Shown here one piece after another: positions 11,783-26,700 of a stretch of DNA of 64,000 nucleotides. The notes under the pieces are model-generated. The model did no database searches, was not told the origin of the DNA, and saw only the letters and a list, made by a program, of their open reading frames with translations. This stretch comes from Lanius collurio (taxonomy: Eukaryota > Chordata > Aves > Passeriformes > Laniidae): NCBI GenBank assembly GCA_020086605.1, contig JACBWW010000017.1:1594583-1658582 (forward strand), written 5' to 3'. Within the stretch, counting starts at the first letter, position 1, and the number at the start of each line of letters is the position of its first letter. The position numbers were made by a program, and so were the translations under genes.

Positions 11783-14700
11783 GTGAGTATACCTAAAGTA
11801 TTGTTTGATATATCTACACCCCAGTAAAGCCCAGAAAATCTGAAGACCATCACTTGAATCATTTTCAGGTTAGATGACTCTGAGCAGTTCTCTCATAAAG
11901 TAGAATTATATAAAATTGCTCAATTTGCAAAAGATAGTGATTTCACTACAAGTCAAAGTACGCCAAAAGTATATCTAGGAGGCTTTGTTAAAAATACTTT
12001 GAAATATAATTTTTAATATACTTCTTTTAGTGTTCTCAGCCTTTCCAGATTTCCAGAACCTTGTGAATTTCCTATCTGCCATCTCCTAGGACAGCAGAAA
12101 GACACAGAGCCTTCCTTTCATGCCCGTGGGTTCATGACATCTTGGCTCTTGGCTTTGTATGCCAATCCATCTCTATTTGCTTGTGTAAAGGTAGTTAGAA
12201 GTACCTTAAGATTATTCAAATTAAATAAAGTTTATAATATCTTCAAGTGCTTACTTTTAAAGCTTTCAGTTTATTATGTGAAGGTCAAATGGAGTAGCAA
12301 AAATATTGACCGTATATAGCTATAAAAATGCTTAGCTTATTCAGAGCTTTTCCTAAAACCACAGGATAAAATCCCAAATTAAAAAGCATCAATAGAGGTG
12401 CAAATCAAGCTGCTTTGAATCATTGCATTCCTGATAAAGTTAATCCATGAATATATTCATAATTGCCAGGTTTTAATAGTTACCCAAGGGCTTTTTTTAT
12501 ATGGAGAAAATGGCAAAGGAGACAGTGGCGGATCTGATAGAAGCTTGGTTTTTGTGACTACCCCTTTCATTAGATCCCATACTCTAAAGAATTGGCTGAC
12601 CCCAGAATTATTTTTTATTGTTTCAAAACAGAAGTTTGAATTTAGGTATTAAATTAACCCCTGGGTAATCAATTGCACGACTGAAGTGGATTTTGCTTTC
12701 CTTAGATACGTGAAGCCATTGCATGGAATCCCAGCTGAACAGTTCAAAATTAGAACTTGAAATAAGTAGGTTAATGGCTGCAAGAATTGCTTGCATTTCA
12801 AGCCTGCTTAATACTGTCTCTGAGGAATGAGGTGTTCTTGATCAGTGGGAGAAAATGGCTTCAAAAATACAGCTCCTGAGCAATAATTCGCTCTTTTGAT
12901 ATGACTAAATTTACATTTAGTACTTAGGTTTACGAGGCTCCTGATATTCACATCCTGCTACATATTTGGCAAACTGCAAACACAAACCCTCAGATGTAAA
13001 CAAAGTCTCGCTAAATATCTCAAGTTTATAGTTTCCAGAGCAACCAAACTTGGCTACACATGCACAGACTGGTGCCATCCAGACGTGGTATAGTTTCTAT
13101 AGTAACTGTAACTGAGGTGACTCATGCTCTGCCTTGCCAAGAGGTTTCTTTAGTGCTTGTTTTTAGTATTTGTTTTTCTTATCTGTATAGATGAGTTGTG
13201 TATTTTGGTGTGACAACTTGACATACTGTAGTTGTTATAAAAAATGATGAACAAGAGATTGCTACCACCACAGGTACCTTTTTAGTCCTATGGCTGTTGG
13301 CTGCACACTAAACTGCTTATTTGTACTCTGTTTGCAAATGTCTTCTACTAATTGAACTTCTGTGTTAGCTGCTGGATGCTTCCCTGTCAGCTGTTAGCAA
13401 CGTTCATTGCTCTTCCTATATGACTCCACAGTGGGAAGGACATACAAGTAATTCATATTCCACCATTAGTACAGCTTGGGGAGAAGTGGAATTAAAATCT
13501 CTGTGTGAGGAGGAGCTAGGCTGTGAGAATATTCAGGTGCTGTGAGGAGGAGATGTGGATGATGGGAAGATCTTGGGGTTGCTTGAGATACAGTGAAAAC
13601 ACTCTGTGCAGTCAGAGATGTGCTGTTTCTGCATGAATAAAGACAGTGCAGGAAAAATACACAGCTGATAAAAATTGATAAAAATTAAGTTGAGTTAAGT
13701 AGAGAGCAATACAAAAGAGTGGGCAACTAACAATTGTTTTTCTGCAATGAAATTGAGCTTTTGAAGACAGTCTAATAAACTATATCTAATAAACTATGAA
13801 ACATTGCATACTTCTTTCATTTTTATGAACTGAAAAAATAGTTGTACAAAGAGCCATTGACTAAAGTTTTGTGATCTTAGGAAGCTGTTTTTTAATGAGG
13901 CATCAGCATAAGGGTTTATATCGATGCATCTTTCTCTGTTGTTTGGTCGGTGTTTGTGTTTTCCGTGTTTGTCTGTGCTTTCCATAGGTCAGACCACTTA
14001 CTTTAAGTAACAAAAAATGCAAAAGATTGTCATTTTTGCCTTGCATTCATGAAGAATACTTTGCATCTGAGAGCACGCCAGCTGGCTAATACTAGATGAG
14101 ATTTAAACAGCTTGAGAGCATCATGTTGTTTTAGAATTCATTTAATTCATTAGATAGTTACATACAGTCTTCAGTGTTCTTGTTCAGCTCCCTATATTTA
14201 AAGTTAAGGTATCTGCTACCTTCTAGAAGCCCAGTTTCTCTGCATATTGGTTGAATATGCAGAGTTGGTGAAATGAAGTTGGTACAACTTCATTAATGCT
14301 GGCTCATTTTTTCTCAGGTGTTTTAGTGAAATTCAAGTGTTAATGTTGGGTTAAAATTGCAAGAATAAACTCTGGAATCAGAGTTGGGGTTTGGTGCTGC
14401 CATAAAGGATTGTGAGTCCTTCCAGTGCTTGGGCTGTGTTGTGCTACTGTCTGTTTCCTTCTCTTATTTAAGGAGATCCACTGTAGTTCTATCTGAACAT
14501 TAGTCAGTCTCTGAACCTTATGCTAGTCTAGAGTAGGTTTATTTATGCCTATGGCTTATTTCATAAAGTCTGTGATCTTAAGGAAATACTAGAGAAGAAC
14601 ACAGCAGCCTTTCTTTCAAGGCAACTTTGGTACCTTTGCTTTCCTTGCACTGCTCCTTTGCTTTCTGTGGCCCAGGTCAGTTGGTTTTCTCCATTGGTCA

Positions 14701-17700
14701 TCTGTTCTTAGGGGACTGAGCATAAAGGCAGAGCTTTCTCTTCTTGCCAAGTAGGGACACTAACAAAAGCAGAAACAAAAAAGTTTACCTGATCTCCATA
14801 CTAGAGTTTTGTTTTTAGACTTGTGTTTTGAAAAGTGTGATTGTTGCCTGTGTAATTACCATCACCTTGGCTTGAGTTTGTTGGGTTTTTTTCTCCTTTT
14901 AATGTTAAGACTAGTTGAGATGCTTATCTTCAATTTTTTGTCAACTCTTAACAAAATAATTAATTCTATTTTCTTGGCGCATTTCAGAGAGTTTAGCATA
15001 CATAAATTGAAAATTAGATGTTTGGCAAAATGAAACTTAAAAGTTTGAAGAGCATGGTGTTAAAATGATGGCTAAATGAAGCTTCTCTTCAAATAAACAT
15101 GATTATCTTGCAGTATTTGTCTTAAGAATTACTGAAAATTTCTAGGTTCATATGGAAAGAAAATTTCTGTAAAAGTGATTGGATAAGCTCTATATGCAGG
15201 GAAGGGGGATAAAGACTCTTTAGGGCAGATGTGAATTACCTCACAGAAGCAGAGAAGAAACTTTTTTCCTCTGAGCAGTATCATAACATCCTTCTTTCGG
15301 ACCAGAGGCCTACACAGACCTGTCCATTGATTGTGATGCAGCCTTGAGCTCCTTCTGTTCCTGTTGTTCTGAGTACCATTAAAAAGTTCCATCATGTATT
15401 GTAGTTACCTGGGTTTACAGTGGAAGTGAGCAGCCAAGGGGATGCAGGCTGTACAGGTTGCAAACCTCTGGCACGAAAATCAGTGTGCATTTCTAATGGG
15501 CCAGATTGTATTTAATGGGTTCATTCTGTTGCCCATCTCTAGCATAATGTTAATTGCTCACCACAACATTTTCTTTCCAAATGAAACTGTAATATGTATC
15601 ACATTTCACTACAGCTTTTGTGTTTTTATATGTTAGCTTCTGAGTTAGAGCTACTCCCAGCTTAAGATTCAGTCTTAGAAAAACTTTACAAGGTGCTTAC
15701 ATACAAGTGCTTCATCCAGTAAATTATTATCTGCATCTTGATTTCACAAAGACTGTATAAAGGGAATCATGGCGTGTATTTAGGAGGACAGCTTTAGTGA
15801 GAATGCACCTCTGCAGTTCAGAGTATTTTTATAATTACCTCTCTGAACTTTTGGACATACTCCTGAGACCTTCCTGGGTACTTGTGTTCCATGTTCTGCC
15901 TTTTGCCCATGTAGGCAATGTGTGTAACCAGTGCTGTTAGTCTGACAATGAACTGATCCGTGTTCAGTTCAGACCTGAGCTGGGTGAACTTGTAGCTTAG
16001 GAAATTGTTCTCATTTCTGTGTTTGTGGAGGGGTGTGGGGTTGAGTTTTGTGTGATTCATTACCAGTGTGGTTGCACTGCCACTCCCTTTTCACTGAACA
16101 AAACCTGTTTTGCTTCCCTAGGCTACATTTTACTCAGCTCTGAGCTTTTGTTCTGTGTTTCTGTGGTTTAAATGATGGTCCTCCCAGCTCAAGAGGACAA
16201 CTGGTTTCATAACAATACAGGAATGGGTAGCCAAACTTCCACGGAGAGTTAAATCATTATTGAAATATAAAAGTAAATAAACATTTACCATCTGCGTGGT
16301 TATATGCAATGCAGACAAGAACTTAGGCAATAGCCTTTTACCCGGGCTGGTTTTGAAGGGTGAGGGGGAAATTTGGCTGTGGCAGGGAAATGGGAACTTC
16401 AAATTCACCCCTGTGGTTTCTGCTATTCAGTGTCAGCTGCTTCCACCTGGTGGCCGTTTGGGCAAGAATCCTTTAATTAAAGTTTACAAACCAGATGTGT
16501 CTTCTACTCCCCTAGAAAGGCAAATATTTTTTCCATTTAGGTTGTTAAGCAGCAAAAGGAGTATTTTTTTTTTTTTGAGTAACTGAGGACTCTTTTCTCC
16601 AACAGTGGCTTATCAGATACAATAATACTGGATATTATCTCCAACTACTTGGTCCTCCCAAATAGAATTACAGTGCCCCTTGTCAGTGAAGTGCAGATTG
16701 CTCAGCTGCGGTTTCCGATACCAAAGGTAAGCATGTTTCTGTTAACACTCAGAACTGGGCATTTTGCTTTTTCTGTAGTAACTGTTCAAGACAATCTGTG
16801 TGAATTTCTAAGTAGTTACTGCAGTGGTACAAGTTACTATGAATGCAGTCACTGATAATAATTGATTTAATTAATAAAACCTGTGAAGTCAATGTTTCAA
16901 AAGAACACCAAGCAAGATGGATGGATTGATTGATTGATTCTGTTTTGCTGGAATCTTAAACACATTACTTGCTACAATATAGCTCAACTGTATAAATTAA
17001 AAATTAAGTACCATATGTTTTATATTAACAGAAAATTGCTATTTGTTTGCTTCACTAAAAAGTTGTTGCTGTTTTTTGCGACTCTCAGAAACCTGGTATT
17101 TCTTGAGGTAACTGGCATCTTTCTGATGGTTGGTGACAGTTTTTTTTTTCAGGAATCTTTTGAGTGCTAGGTCTGTTGTGTGTGGATGATCACTGATATT
17201 TTCTGCTTACAGTATGTCCAAAAAAGTTTCATGTGAAGGAAATGGCAATGGAAATTATAAAACATCCATTGTGTAAATTGTGATGACGTGGAAGCTTTCA
17301 GATTTCCATCCAAGATTTTCCATCTTTTCCTTTTTCAGGGTGTTCTAAGGATACACTTTATTGAAGCTCAGGACCTGGAGGGGAAGGATACTTACTTGAA
17401 AGGGATTGTTAAAGGAAAGTCAGATCCTTATGGAATCATCCGTGTGGGCAACCAGATTTTCCAAAGCAAGGTCATCAAAGAGAATCTCAATCCAAAATGG
17501 AATGAAGTTTATGAGGTATAACCAATAAAAATACCTTGTATGTTCTGTAAAGAATTATCTGCTAAAGATTCTTTTGTTAAAGAGGATATTTTGGGGTTGT
17601 CCTTAAGGAGCTTCTCGATGTCTCCCTCTAGAAGCCCAAAGAGCTGTAACAAAACAGAAATTCTCCATTGGTTTTATATACTTTTTTTCTAGACTGAGCA

Positions 17701-20700
17701 TCAGTAATTCTGAAAAAGTAATTTGGTCTCTTAGAGCCAACGATAACAAATTTCATCTGAAAAGCTCTTACAATTGCTTTACTCATTAAACTGCACTTTT
17801 TTTTAAAGCATTTGCTTACTGATGTGTTTTATTACACAGAGGTACTGCAGGTTATTGTTTTACTGTTACTAAGCCATTTAACCAAGCTGGTCAGTTGTGC
17901 TGACAATGCCCTCTCACTGAACTTGCAGGCCTTAGTGTATGAACATCCAGGACAGGAGCTAGAGATTGAGCTCTTTGATGAAGATCCAGATAAAGATGAC
18001 TTCCTGGGAAGGTAAATGTTATGGAGAATATATTTTTAGGTATTGGAAAGAGACAAAATCTTGTAATTTTTCTTTAATTAGTATTTTTATTTTATTGCAG
18101 TTGTTCTGCCATCTAATTGTATTTATAAATCAATTCTCTTGATTGTAATTCCCTAACTACTTCATATATGTAAATATCTTTATATGAAAACGTGCTTGGG
18201 TGTTTATATACACATCTGTATGTGTACGTCTTCTATTGAAAAACAAAGTAAGTATTGTGGGTACCCAGAATTGTGCCCTAGCTGCTTTAATGTTTGTAAG
18301 CTAGCACTAAGTCTTAATTCTTTCTTCAGGCAGAGTTAATACAGTTTTATAACTGTGTATCTTCTTCTTCATCATAGCTTCTAAATGTTTTGAGTTTATT
18401 TTTCTCTTTAAGAGCTGATCTTAACTATTTGATTAAAGAAAAAAGTTTGCTGTAATGCTTTTGCAAACATGACTCACTCTCTGACTCCATAGGCCAGATG
18501 TGTTTACCCATAAACATTTCAGAGTTTTAATCAGCTTCTTTCTCCAGTAATTTGTCACCTTTATTTCTTGCAGAGTTTTGGAACATCCCATTGTTGCTTT
18601 CCATTCAGACTAGAACTCCCTTACATTTCCAGCTCCTTATCTCTTAACAGGAGCAACAGTACCTACTTCTCATTAAAATAAAGAAGTAGGTAGTACAAAA
18701 GCTTCTTTATCTTTGCACTTCCCTAATCTTACACTGAAGTGATGGTGGGGGGAAGTGACATAATGTGTACATCAGTACTAATAAGATAAAAAGCCAGACA
18801 AATGTTCATGCACTTGCATGCAGTTGTCTGCTCTGTTAAATTTTTAGCAGATTCATTCCCTGCTGCATTTTTAGCTTGTGAGAACTAGAACCCTCCCAGA
18901 CACTGCCAAAGCATGAATTTGGTCATAGCATATGTCCAGGTGCTATTTCCAGTGGGTAGTTTGGATGTGATCTCTGTTTTGACACTTGGGTCACATATAT
19001 GTGAGTCATACTGTGCCAGCTGCCCTTGTGGCTACAAAATGGGCTTCAGTGTAGGCATATTTTCTGTTCTCCTGCACTCATCTTCCTTCTGCCATTTCAT
19101 TCCCTCCTTCTTTCCTTAGGGGCTAAAAGAGGAGAATTCTGCTCTTGATCTCAGGGGAAGCCTGCATACTCAGTGAGCACAGGGTGGTGTTTGAGTTCTG
19201 TGCTAGATCTTTTGTTTCTTGGCTAAAATACTACTTCTTTCTCTCCATTTTTCTAGTTTGATGATTGATTTAATTGAAGTTGAAAAGGAGCGTCTTCTAG
19301 ATGAGGTAAGCAAGTTCAATAAATTTTGGTTTAAAGGCCCAGATGTTGTATATGTAGTTGCTCTTGCATTATTTTTTCCTGGGCATAGTTCCTGTATGTG
19401 CAAGAATAACCCTAATGCTGTAGAAATAGATTCCCTGATGATCAGTACAGGGATTTAAGGGATATCTGAACCGATGAAATCTGAAAAATAGTGACATTCT
19501 TTGTCTTTCTTGGGGTTTTAAGGTTACTCCTATGCAAATGCAGAAAATAGTACTTTTATATTAGGTGAGGTTTTTTTGCAAGAGAATAGCTAATTGCTGT
19601 GTTTGACTATTATTAGGTGCAGCAGACTGATTTTTGTCCTAATCTAAGAGAGATTTTATAGGAACATCATGCAGGGTTTGTATTCCCAGAACATGTTTAC
19701 AGAACTTAAAGAATTTTTATGGTATTTAAAAAATGCTTTTATCATATAACGTAGAGGTTTGTCTGGCTGTTTTTTGTCATTCTGTGTTGTAATATTTTGC
19801 ATGAAATAAGATATTTTAATGGATCAGACCTTTTCAGATTATGTGGACTTCAGCTCTGGGAGATTCCTAGTAGACTTCAGAGTTTCCTAAATGTCTTGAA
19901 GAAGGAATTGCAATTACATATTTGTTTGATGCCCGATTATTTCACATTACTTTGATTAATTTTCAGTGGTTTACTTTGGATGAAGTGTCCAAAGGAAAGT
20001 TGCATTTAAAACTGGAATGGCTCACATTGATGCCAACTGCTGACAATCTAGACAAGGTATTAAAGGAACACTTTACTTTCATTCTGATCTTAATTGTTCT
20101 GGGGTGATTTTGTTGTGATTTTTTTTGTTTATTTGTTAAGTATGTAACTGGTTCTCTGGCTGCTATGAATTTGGAGAAACTTGTAACTTTATTCCAAGCT
20201 GTCTGTCTTTAGAAATCTCAAACCAGTCATATGTGTCAGTGGTTTAAATGAGATTTTTAAATGCTTTTGTAGTTCCTTACGTTTCTCTTAATGTTACTGT
20301 TTGAGAATATTTGTTAAAATTTCCTTAGTCTGGGAGATAAAACTGGGTATGATACTACAATCTGTCCAGTCTAAAAAAAATAAGTAGGAAATGGAATGCA
20401 AATTTTCATGCAAATGGTTTTGAAATGTCTGTATGAGTCTTGAAAACTTACTCTTTATGCTTCATGCTCTGAACTTGTGAATGTTTTCTTTCTGGGAGAT
20501 TTTTTTTTTTTTTAATTCAGAAATGGGACAGAAATAGCAATACTTGATTTCCAGAAAGACTTACAGTGTGTGTTTGGTTTAGGTGCTAACAAGCATTAGA
20601 GCTGATAAAGACCAAGCTAATGATGGGCTTTCATCTGCATTGCTTATACTGTATTTGGACTCAGCAAGAAATCTGCCTGTAAGTTACATTCTCATGGATA

Positions 20701-23700
20701 CCCTTTTGTCCCAGAGGCTCTTGAGTACTCCCAGCATGTCTTGCTTGGTAGTATGACACCCTGCTTTACTAACACACATTGTGCCATCTTCTCTATAATT
20801 CCTCTCCTTTCAAGACGTGTAATGTAAGGTCCACTTTTTTAGTAGCATAGTATTATAACTTTATATTTAATAAAACATTACTCTTTTATCAGTGTGATTT
20901 TTCTTTAAAGAATGCTCCTTTCCTGGACTTGAAAGGCTGCATGTTTTTATTACACAATGTTTTCCATAAATTGTATGGGATTAGCATGAGGAATTTTAAG
21001 GAACTAACTGGGAAAAACCCCACTTCCTTGAGTTCAGGTAAACTTGCTTGCTTTGGCTTAGGGTATTGCTGGAGATTTGAAGGTGCTGAAGTCCTCATCC
21101 TGAAATTAATCCTTTGCAGTTGATGTCACAGTGCCAGAATACTTATATGAGATTTCTATCAGATTGTTGTTTGCAGGATGGTTTATTTGCTTGTGCAAAA
21201 CATAAAAACAATTCATGTTCTCTCACTCTATGGATTTCTCTTATGAGACTGTGAAATAACTTGTTTTGGAGTTTTTCAGGTTAGTAAAGTACTGTTCCTG
21301 GTTGAAGTTGATATCAGGAGTAAAGTTAACCCTACCATAAATAGATATGTGAAGCTTAACTGAGTTTTGCTGGTTTTCAGCATTGCTATTTGATGAGAGG
21401 TTCTGAAAGAGATGACTAAAATACTAATCAGAGAATACAGTTTTCAAGCTTTGGATTTTTTTGCATGCATTTTGCAGATTTATCTGCTGAAATATAAGTT
21501 AAAATGCTGCATCAGAGTGGTAACAAATGAATCTCAAACAATTTACATGACTGACTAGTGATTTCATGTGTGTTCCAGGGTATATAGAGCAGAGTTTGGA
21601 AGTAGTATTTCTAAGCTATTTTAAAAGCTAAAAAGACTCATTTGGAATAGATCCTCACATTATCCTTTTAACCTTACTTTATATTGAGTTGAGGCAAACT
21701 CTGTAACTTAGCAGAAAAAAAATAGAATTACTACAGTACAGAGTAAGCAGTAACAGAATAGAAAGGAATTATGGTGTGTTTAGCATCAGTTTCACAATAC
21801 TGCAAAACACAGAAAGTCTGTCTGCCATCTGTTTTGTGTACTAGATTCAACTGAACCAATTTATGGATCTTGTTCAACTACTGAATTCTGCTGAAACAGT
21901 TACAAATTTAATATGTTTGGCAAAATACACTACAGCCTCTTATTTAAAATAAACAAGGTAAAGTTTTCTCATACACCAGTCCCAATCTTTTCTATACAAC
22001 TCTGATTCTCTATATTACATTCTCCAGCAAATACTCTGAGGCTTTGTCATAAATTACATCTTTTGTTTGAAACATTCTCTAACATTGTCTCCCTCCTTCA
22101 GAAAGATTAGGTTGCAAATCTTGATTTCTCCCTATTTTTGCAGACAGCATTTTAATTTCAGTACATTTAATCAGAAGATCTCTAAACTCTAGGGCACAGA
22201 AGGGGGAGTTCTTTGCTCAAGGTGGGTTGAGAATGATGGTCATAGTGTGGGACCTGTTTAATCTTCTTACTTTTTTCTCCCTCCACCATCCCAGAGAAGC
22301 AGTTGCTACAATTGACTCAGTATTTAACTTCAAGTCATTTTCTTCCCAGTATTGTAAAGAATATAATAGAAAATAACATGGAACAGTTGAAAATTCCATG
22401 TGCTAGTTTACAACAATGAAATAATGTGATACTGTGTTAAATTAAATTTTCCAAAACCAGATACAAAAAGACTTCACAGTTAGGTCAAATAGGGGGAAGT
22501 ACCATGGGAAGACTTTTCTATGCAGGAGGACTGAAAAGGTTTCTATAAAGAACCTATAAAGAACCTATAAAGGTTTCTATAAAGAACCTATAAAGGTTTC
22601 TAGAAAGACAATGTCCTGGAGCTGCTACATGAACTGCAGTAAATTGTAGTAAATAGAGCTTTATATGGCCAGAGGGTTCTTACATGGAACAACATTCACA
22701 AGACTAAACACAGAATTTGCTGGCTTATCATGTTTTGCTCAAGTTCAGTGGTAGGGGTTGTGTAGAGCAATAGCAAATTAATCTCTTAGATTGCTTGTAT
22801 TTATGGAGAAGAGAGAATTCAAAGAGAATGAAGGGCTAAAATTACACTGACCCTCATTAATAGTTTGAAGGTTTTTGTGCACAACTTTATTGTTAGAGTG
22901 AAATTTTTTCTACATGAATAATTTCTTTTTATTACTTTGAAAATTGCCTTAAGTTAATGCTTATCACTGGTACACTTTAGATCATGCCTTCAGCCTTGTT
23001 TTGAGTCACAGCTTTGAGTTACCCCAACACAAGCCTTTGTTTTGCACAGGTGCATTTCTGACACACTGGGATGATATATCTGAAAAAGAAACAGAAATGG
23101 TGTAGAAAGCTGGTCTCTAAGCTAGTAAACATTAGTTGGATCTGCCATATAAATCTGAACTACCAAAAGTGAACTTGGAAAGGGGGTTAATATATTTGAA
23201 TAATTAATAAAAAAAAATAAAATTAAAAAGCATTTCACCTTGCTGTTCTACAGAAAGTCATTTAATGGACGAAACTATTTGTAATGACAAATATTTACTT
23301 TTTGTTACCTGCTGTTTTCTCTGGAATCCTTTGACTGTTTTCCTTAACTTTTTTGTGTAGTAAAGCTGCTTATGCATTCATTCTGCCACAATCCCATCAC
23401 TCTGCTTTCTCCTTCCATTTCCATCTTCCTAAGAGTATCTACGAGGGAAACTTTGGGTGTGGATACTTAAAAGAGAGGAGAGCATCGGGACTAGTCTTTT
23501 GTGAAAACACTACCTCACTCTATAGAGCACTATTTGTGAGTTCTCTGGTATTGTTTGTATTGTACCTTTTCTCTGCCAGAGTGTGGATTAGTGCTACTAA
23601 AGCCACTCACTCTAGTGGAATGAGAGCATGCAATTTGTTTTCCTGCATGGTTTCAACAAGTGTGCATTGTTTTTGTGCTATTTTTATTGCATTTTAAAGG

Positions 23701-26700
23701 CTACTTATATTTCATTGATCAGCATATCATTGGGTAAGTAATTAACCTTTCATGATAAAAACCCAAGATAAGTTTGTTGTAAAAGCTCTTACACTTCACT
23801 TAAATTGCTGATTCATTGAGAAATAAAATGCATACTGTCCTAGCACACTGGGTGCTGGTTAATTGTTGGCTATTATTGCAAAGAAATTAAAATAATAAAT
23901 ATTGCAACCAATATCCCTGTAGTTTCTTTAAAAGGTGTCACACTTAATATTTGTAAGAACTTGCAACCTCTCCACACTGGTTCAAGTTGCTTTAAAAATG
24001 GGTGTAGTTCTTTGTGCTTCCCAAACTATAAATTCCCTTGTAAATTCTATTTCACTCCATGATGCTCCTTGTTTTGCAAATTCCCAAGCTCTTTTTCTTT
24101 TTTCCAAATTAGTCTGTAATTGGGAAAATCCAGGCAAGGGTGAACTACCAAGTAATATTTTTTGCTTGCATTTGATGTTACAAAATTATTAAAAACTGAT
24201 GAGCCTCTGAGTATCTTACACTTAAATCTGGAAGTGCAACCTTGGTATCTTCAAAAAGACTGATAATCTGTTCAGAATAAAAATCTTTTTGCCAGAGAGG
24301 GAGGGGTTTGACTTTGGTGATCATGCAGATAAATTTGTTACTGACTGGCTACATCATAATTCTTGATTTTAAAACACCTTTCCAAAGCCCAGCAAAACTC
24401 TTTTCTGTAGTCCTTTTTGTTAATTTCTCTGTAGAGGTTAATTTTAAAGTATCCAAAAAGTTATAATAATTCTAAAATCTTGTTAAAAATTAATGAATAA
24501 GAAAGGCAATTCATAATCTATAGTTCCATCATCTTGGTGTTAAAACTGTTAAGTAGTTGCTGTTTCTCTTAGTTATACAAATACAGATACACCTTTAAAG
24601 TAAAGTTTTTTAAAGTCAAAATGCAGGATTAAGGGTGTAGCACTGATGTTTTTGTTGATATTAGGATCTTTGCATTATGACAGGCTGTCTATATAGAATA
24701 ACATTTATTTAGGAAATGGACAAAACTTTCCAAATCCCTGAATCAATTAGTGAGTCAGAGTGGAACAGCAACTGTTCTAAGAAAGCCAGGTCTGAATTGC
24801 CTTCTGCAGCTCTGGGAACTGCCTGGGTCTGCATTTTCCTGGGTGCTTGTCTTGCTGTGAGCAGGAGGGTTGTGGCTGGAGGCCAGGAGAGAGGAGAGCT
24901 CCGTGGTAGCCCAGGGACAACAACAGCTTCAGCAGTCCTAGAACTGCCCTTGTTCCCAGGGCATCCTAAACATGGGCTGTTCCACAGACATTCCCACCTG
25001 CCAGGGGTCTCTGGCCAACTTGTGACATGAGTTACTGGGGGAGGGAGGTGTTAAAGAGGGAGCTCACTTCCTGTGAGGAGAGGAAAATGCTGAGTGCTCC
25101 CTGCTCCTTGCTAGATAGTTTATTGACTGCTGCAAATCTAGGTTTGTGACACCACATTCAGACATGTACCCACCTAAAAATGATTTAGTTTAAGTTAAGG
25201 AGGGGGAAGAGTGTTAGTTTAATTTCCAAACATTACACTAGTTTTATGCTAATCAACAGTTCATAACAATTTTGGTGTCTGTATAATATATAAATTATCC
25301 ATATTTTTATTGAGCTTTTACAGATAGTGACTGTCTTCTGGTTTTCAGGTGAGGATGCACTCATAGATATCCCAAGCATCACTTAATGAGTCAAAGGAAG
25401 TAATGAGTCCTACTCCAAAGCATATTGAATCAGGAGCTGGCTGAATAACAAACAAGTTTGTTAGTTGTATAATTCATGGGTTTGTTATTAGGATTTACTG
25501 CAAGTGACACTGGCTGTTAGAGAATTCCACTGTCATTATCACTGGTTTTTTTTAGATAGCCCATCGTCTTTTCCAATAACTGCAGAGACACTCAGAGCCA
25601 TACCAAGACTATTTTGTCATCCAAAACAAAACCTTCCCTTTTTATATTGAATGCCCTCTTTTCTTCTCTGAGTCTCCTTCCTCCCAGCCTTTCAGCCACC
25701 ATCCTCGTGGAGCTGCAGCTTCTTCCCTTGAAACCTGAAGTCTGGCTTAAACATATTTGCCCCAGCTGATGTCCCTATTGACCTATCCTTGCTATGATTC
25801 CAGAGGAATTGAGATGTGTTCAATATCCAGGACTCAGGGGTTGCCTGCCTTTATGTATGATCACATAGATTTGGTTTTGACTTTCAGAATTCTTTGAAAT
25901 AATAATACAGGCGGGAAAAGATATGTATTGAATATGCAGGTACAAATGGGAAGCAAAAAAGTCCAGTAAGTTGAGTGGCAGTTTAAGATTCAAAATTGTC
26001 TTGGTAAGTTGCAGATGCCACCTGAAAAAATAATGTCCTCTGTAGAGGACAGTCATTGCATCCTTATAAATGTGAGATGGAAAAAGAAAAAAAGAGATTT
26101 GAAAAGAGATCTTTCTACAGAAAGAGATTTGTAGTCATGCTGGGTCATATTGTTAAGAAAGAAAACACTGTACTCTGTGTAGAGCAGAGGAGTGCAGCCT
26201 GTGAGCTGCAGGGCCCAGTCCTTCCGTTTTACTTTGCCTTTCCCAAGGCCCTGATCTTGGCTCTGGTGTGAAAGGTGTGGAGCACAGCACTGGTGAGAGA
26301 CAGTGACTGTGGCTGGCAGAGGGAATTTACCCTTAGGAATTAAATCATGGAACCACAGAAGGGTTTGGGTTGGCAGGGACCATCTTGTTTCAGCCCCTCT
26401 GCTGTGGGCAGGGACACCTTGCACTACATCAGGCCTTGTCCAACCTGAGCTTCAACACTTCCAGAGATGGGGAATCCCCAACTGCTGCAAACAAAGTGAC
26501 ACTTCTCTCTTTGTCAGAAAACAGGGAACAGTGCTTAAACTCCAGCAAAGAATGTACCTGCAGGCATTTAAAATTTTCCAAAAGAACAGTAGTTAAGCAT
26601 TAGTTTTAATGAGTCTTGGGATAGGGTGCACTCTCTGAGTCTTTAAGTACAATATTAAGTTCTTAATGTATCAGGTAAATAACTGCAGACAATTCCTTAA

